DNA from: Luteimonas sp. J29
Lineage (GTDB): Bacteria; Pseudomonadota; Gammaproteobacteria; Xanthomonadales; Xanthomonadaceae
Direction: 5' to 3'
Assembly (NCBI RefSeq): GCF_000472505.1
Contig: NZ_AWZR01000004.1
Coordinates: forward strand, 191,971 to 255,970
Length of the DNA: 64,000 bases
The first letter of the stretch is position 1; each line of letters begins with the position of its first letter. The notes below the pieces were generated by a model, which was not told the DNA's origin, made no database searches, and worked only from the letters and a program-made list of their open reading frames with translations. A program made the translations under genes and the position numbers. Positions 63,597 through 64,000 of the stretch are shown here, one piece after another.

Positions 63597-63620
63597 CCCT
63601 CCCCCGCAGGCGGGGGAGGG
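63597..63620. repeat. GC hairpin CCCTCCCCCGC-AG-GCGGGGGAGGG
   Basis: An 11-bp perfect inverted repeat marks the tamA side of the repeat region. A matching copy with centre CT lies at 63977-64000, so the two are in opposite orientation. Confidence 0.7.
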
Positions 63621-63840
63621 AGCGCAAGCGGAGGAGCGAGCGCAGCGTGCAAGGGAGCGGAAGCGGGCAAGGGGGCGCAAACGGGCGAGCGAGCGCAGCG
63701 GGCGAGGGAGTGCAAGCGGGCGAGGGAGTGCAAGCGGGCGAGGGAGTGCGGCGAGGGAGGGGGCGCAGGCGGACGAGGAAGCGCAGCGGGCAAGCGAGCG
63801 CATGCGGCAAGGGCGCGCCAGCGGGGGAGGGAGCGAAGGA
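63620..63840. repeat. degenerate tandem repeat array, period about 18 bp
   Basis: Units of the form GGGCGAGGGAGTGCAAGC repeat, with two identical copies at 63700-63735 and diverged copies around them. It has no spacers, so it is not a CRISPR array. The frames open across it encode only Ser/Leu/Ala/Arg repeats and are not genes. The gap 63501-64000 otherwise holds only the two hairpin repeats, with no recognisable gene or promoter. Confidence 0.7.
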
Positions 63841-63976
63841 TCGTCGCCGTGCGCGTCGCAGCTCCCACGCCCGCAGCGGCGCCCTCGTGGACAACGGGCG
63901 GAGCCGTCCCTCGCGGTCGTCATGGCTGCCCCCCATGCGGGTGCGCATGCGGGCCGTGACGGACGCCGCGCCAAAG

Positions 63977-64000
63977 CCCTCCCCCGCCTGCGGGGGAGGG
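63977..64000. repeat. GC hairpin CCCTCCCCCGC-CT-GCGGGGGAGGG at the window edge
   Basis: An 11-bp inverted repeat ends exactly at the edge of the window. It is the reverse complement of the copy at 63597-63620. Confidence 0.7.

Noticed and set aside
63620..63840. Possible CRISPR array from repeated units
   Set aside because: The units are contiguous and degenerate with no unique spacers, no cas genes nearby and a period of only 18 bp.

Overview
The window is very GC-rich throughout and almost completely packed with genes on both strands. The gene content points to a gammaproteobacterium of the Xanthomonadaceae/Lysobacteraceae group (Lysobacter, Luteimonas or Xanthomonas-like): split hemD-hemX-hemY, oleABCD hydrocarbon genes, ntrBC, a bacteriophytochrome with heme oxygenase, tamA-tamB, ubiJ-ubiB, and REP elements built on GTAGGAGCGGCTTCAGCCGC. 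This assignment is by family resemblance only. I saw no rRNA, tRNA, CRISPR array, prophage or transposase.

Layout. 1-5.1 kb: the end of a sensor kinase, a convergent degenerate GGDEF-EAL-receiver protein, then ntrB-ntrC. 5.2-11.8 kb: two SodC-like lipoproteins (the first without metal ligands), a family-unknown protein, a FadI-type thiolase, an alpha/beta hydrolase and the ABC-F ATPase uup. 11.8-16.2 kb: a DUF4010 membrane protein and hemD-hemX-hemY. 16.2-19.4 kb: thioesterase, lipoprotein, rhodanese, secB, gpsA. 19.4-25.3 kb: an intergenic region with a candidate small RNA, a PAS-AraC regulator, trmL, an SDR, an M16 protease and a DUF4156 lipoprotein. 25.3-25.9 kb: two copies of a nested palindromic element. 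25.9-31.7 kb: oleA followed by a fic gene and an MmeI-like restriction-modification gene, which carry three frameshifts between them. 31.7-33.3 kb: a SEC-C protein and an SDR. 33.4-44.6 kb (minus strand): a complete nitrate assimilation locus, nasT-nasS followed by narK-nirC-GNAT-nirB-nirD-nasA-cobA. 44.7-48.1 kb: a CysG-like protein truncated at a REP element, then bphP and bphO. 48.2-52.3 kb: oleB, a YkgJ-like protein, oleC, oleD. 52.5-57.7 kb: a DUF1328 peptide, ubiJ-ubiB, a PfpI-like protein, and a CheX-like/CheY-like pair. 57.8-63.5 kb: tamA-tamB. 63.5-64 kb: tandem repeats bounded by inverted repeats.

The most coherent system is nitrate control. The ntrBC pair at the left makes the NtrC activator. 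Upstream of narK there are two NtrC-type 17-bp dyads 22 bp apart, a consensus sigma-54 promoter, and a leader with two hairpins that both carry the A1/G4 hexaloop recognised by ANTAR proteins, followed by an intrinsic terminator. NasT (ANTAR) and its partner NasS are encoded just upstream. The sequence therefore shows both nitrogen control (NtrC/sigma-54) and nitrate control (NasS/NasT antitermination) of one operon. Siroheme for the reductases would come from CobA plus the dehydrogenase/chelatase half of the CysG-like protein, whose methyltransferase half is broken.

Other points: oleA lies 21 kb from oleBCD; REP elements supply the stop codons of two genes; four genes or gene starts look affected by small deletions, which may be real decay or assembly error; and several housekeeping genes have a -10 box 6-7 bp before ATG, suggesting leaderless transcripts.
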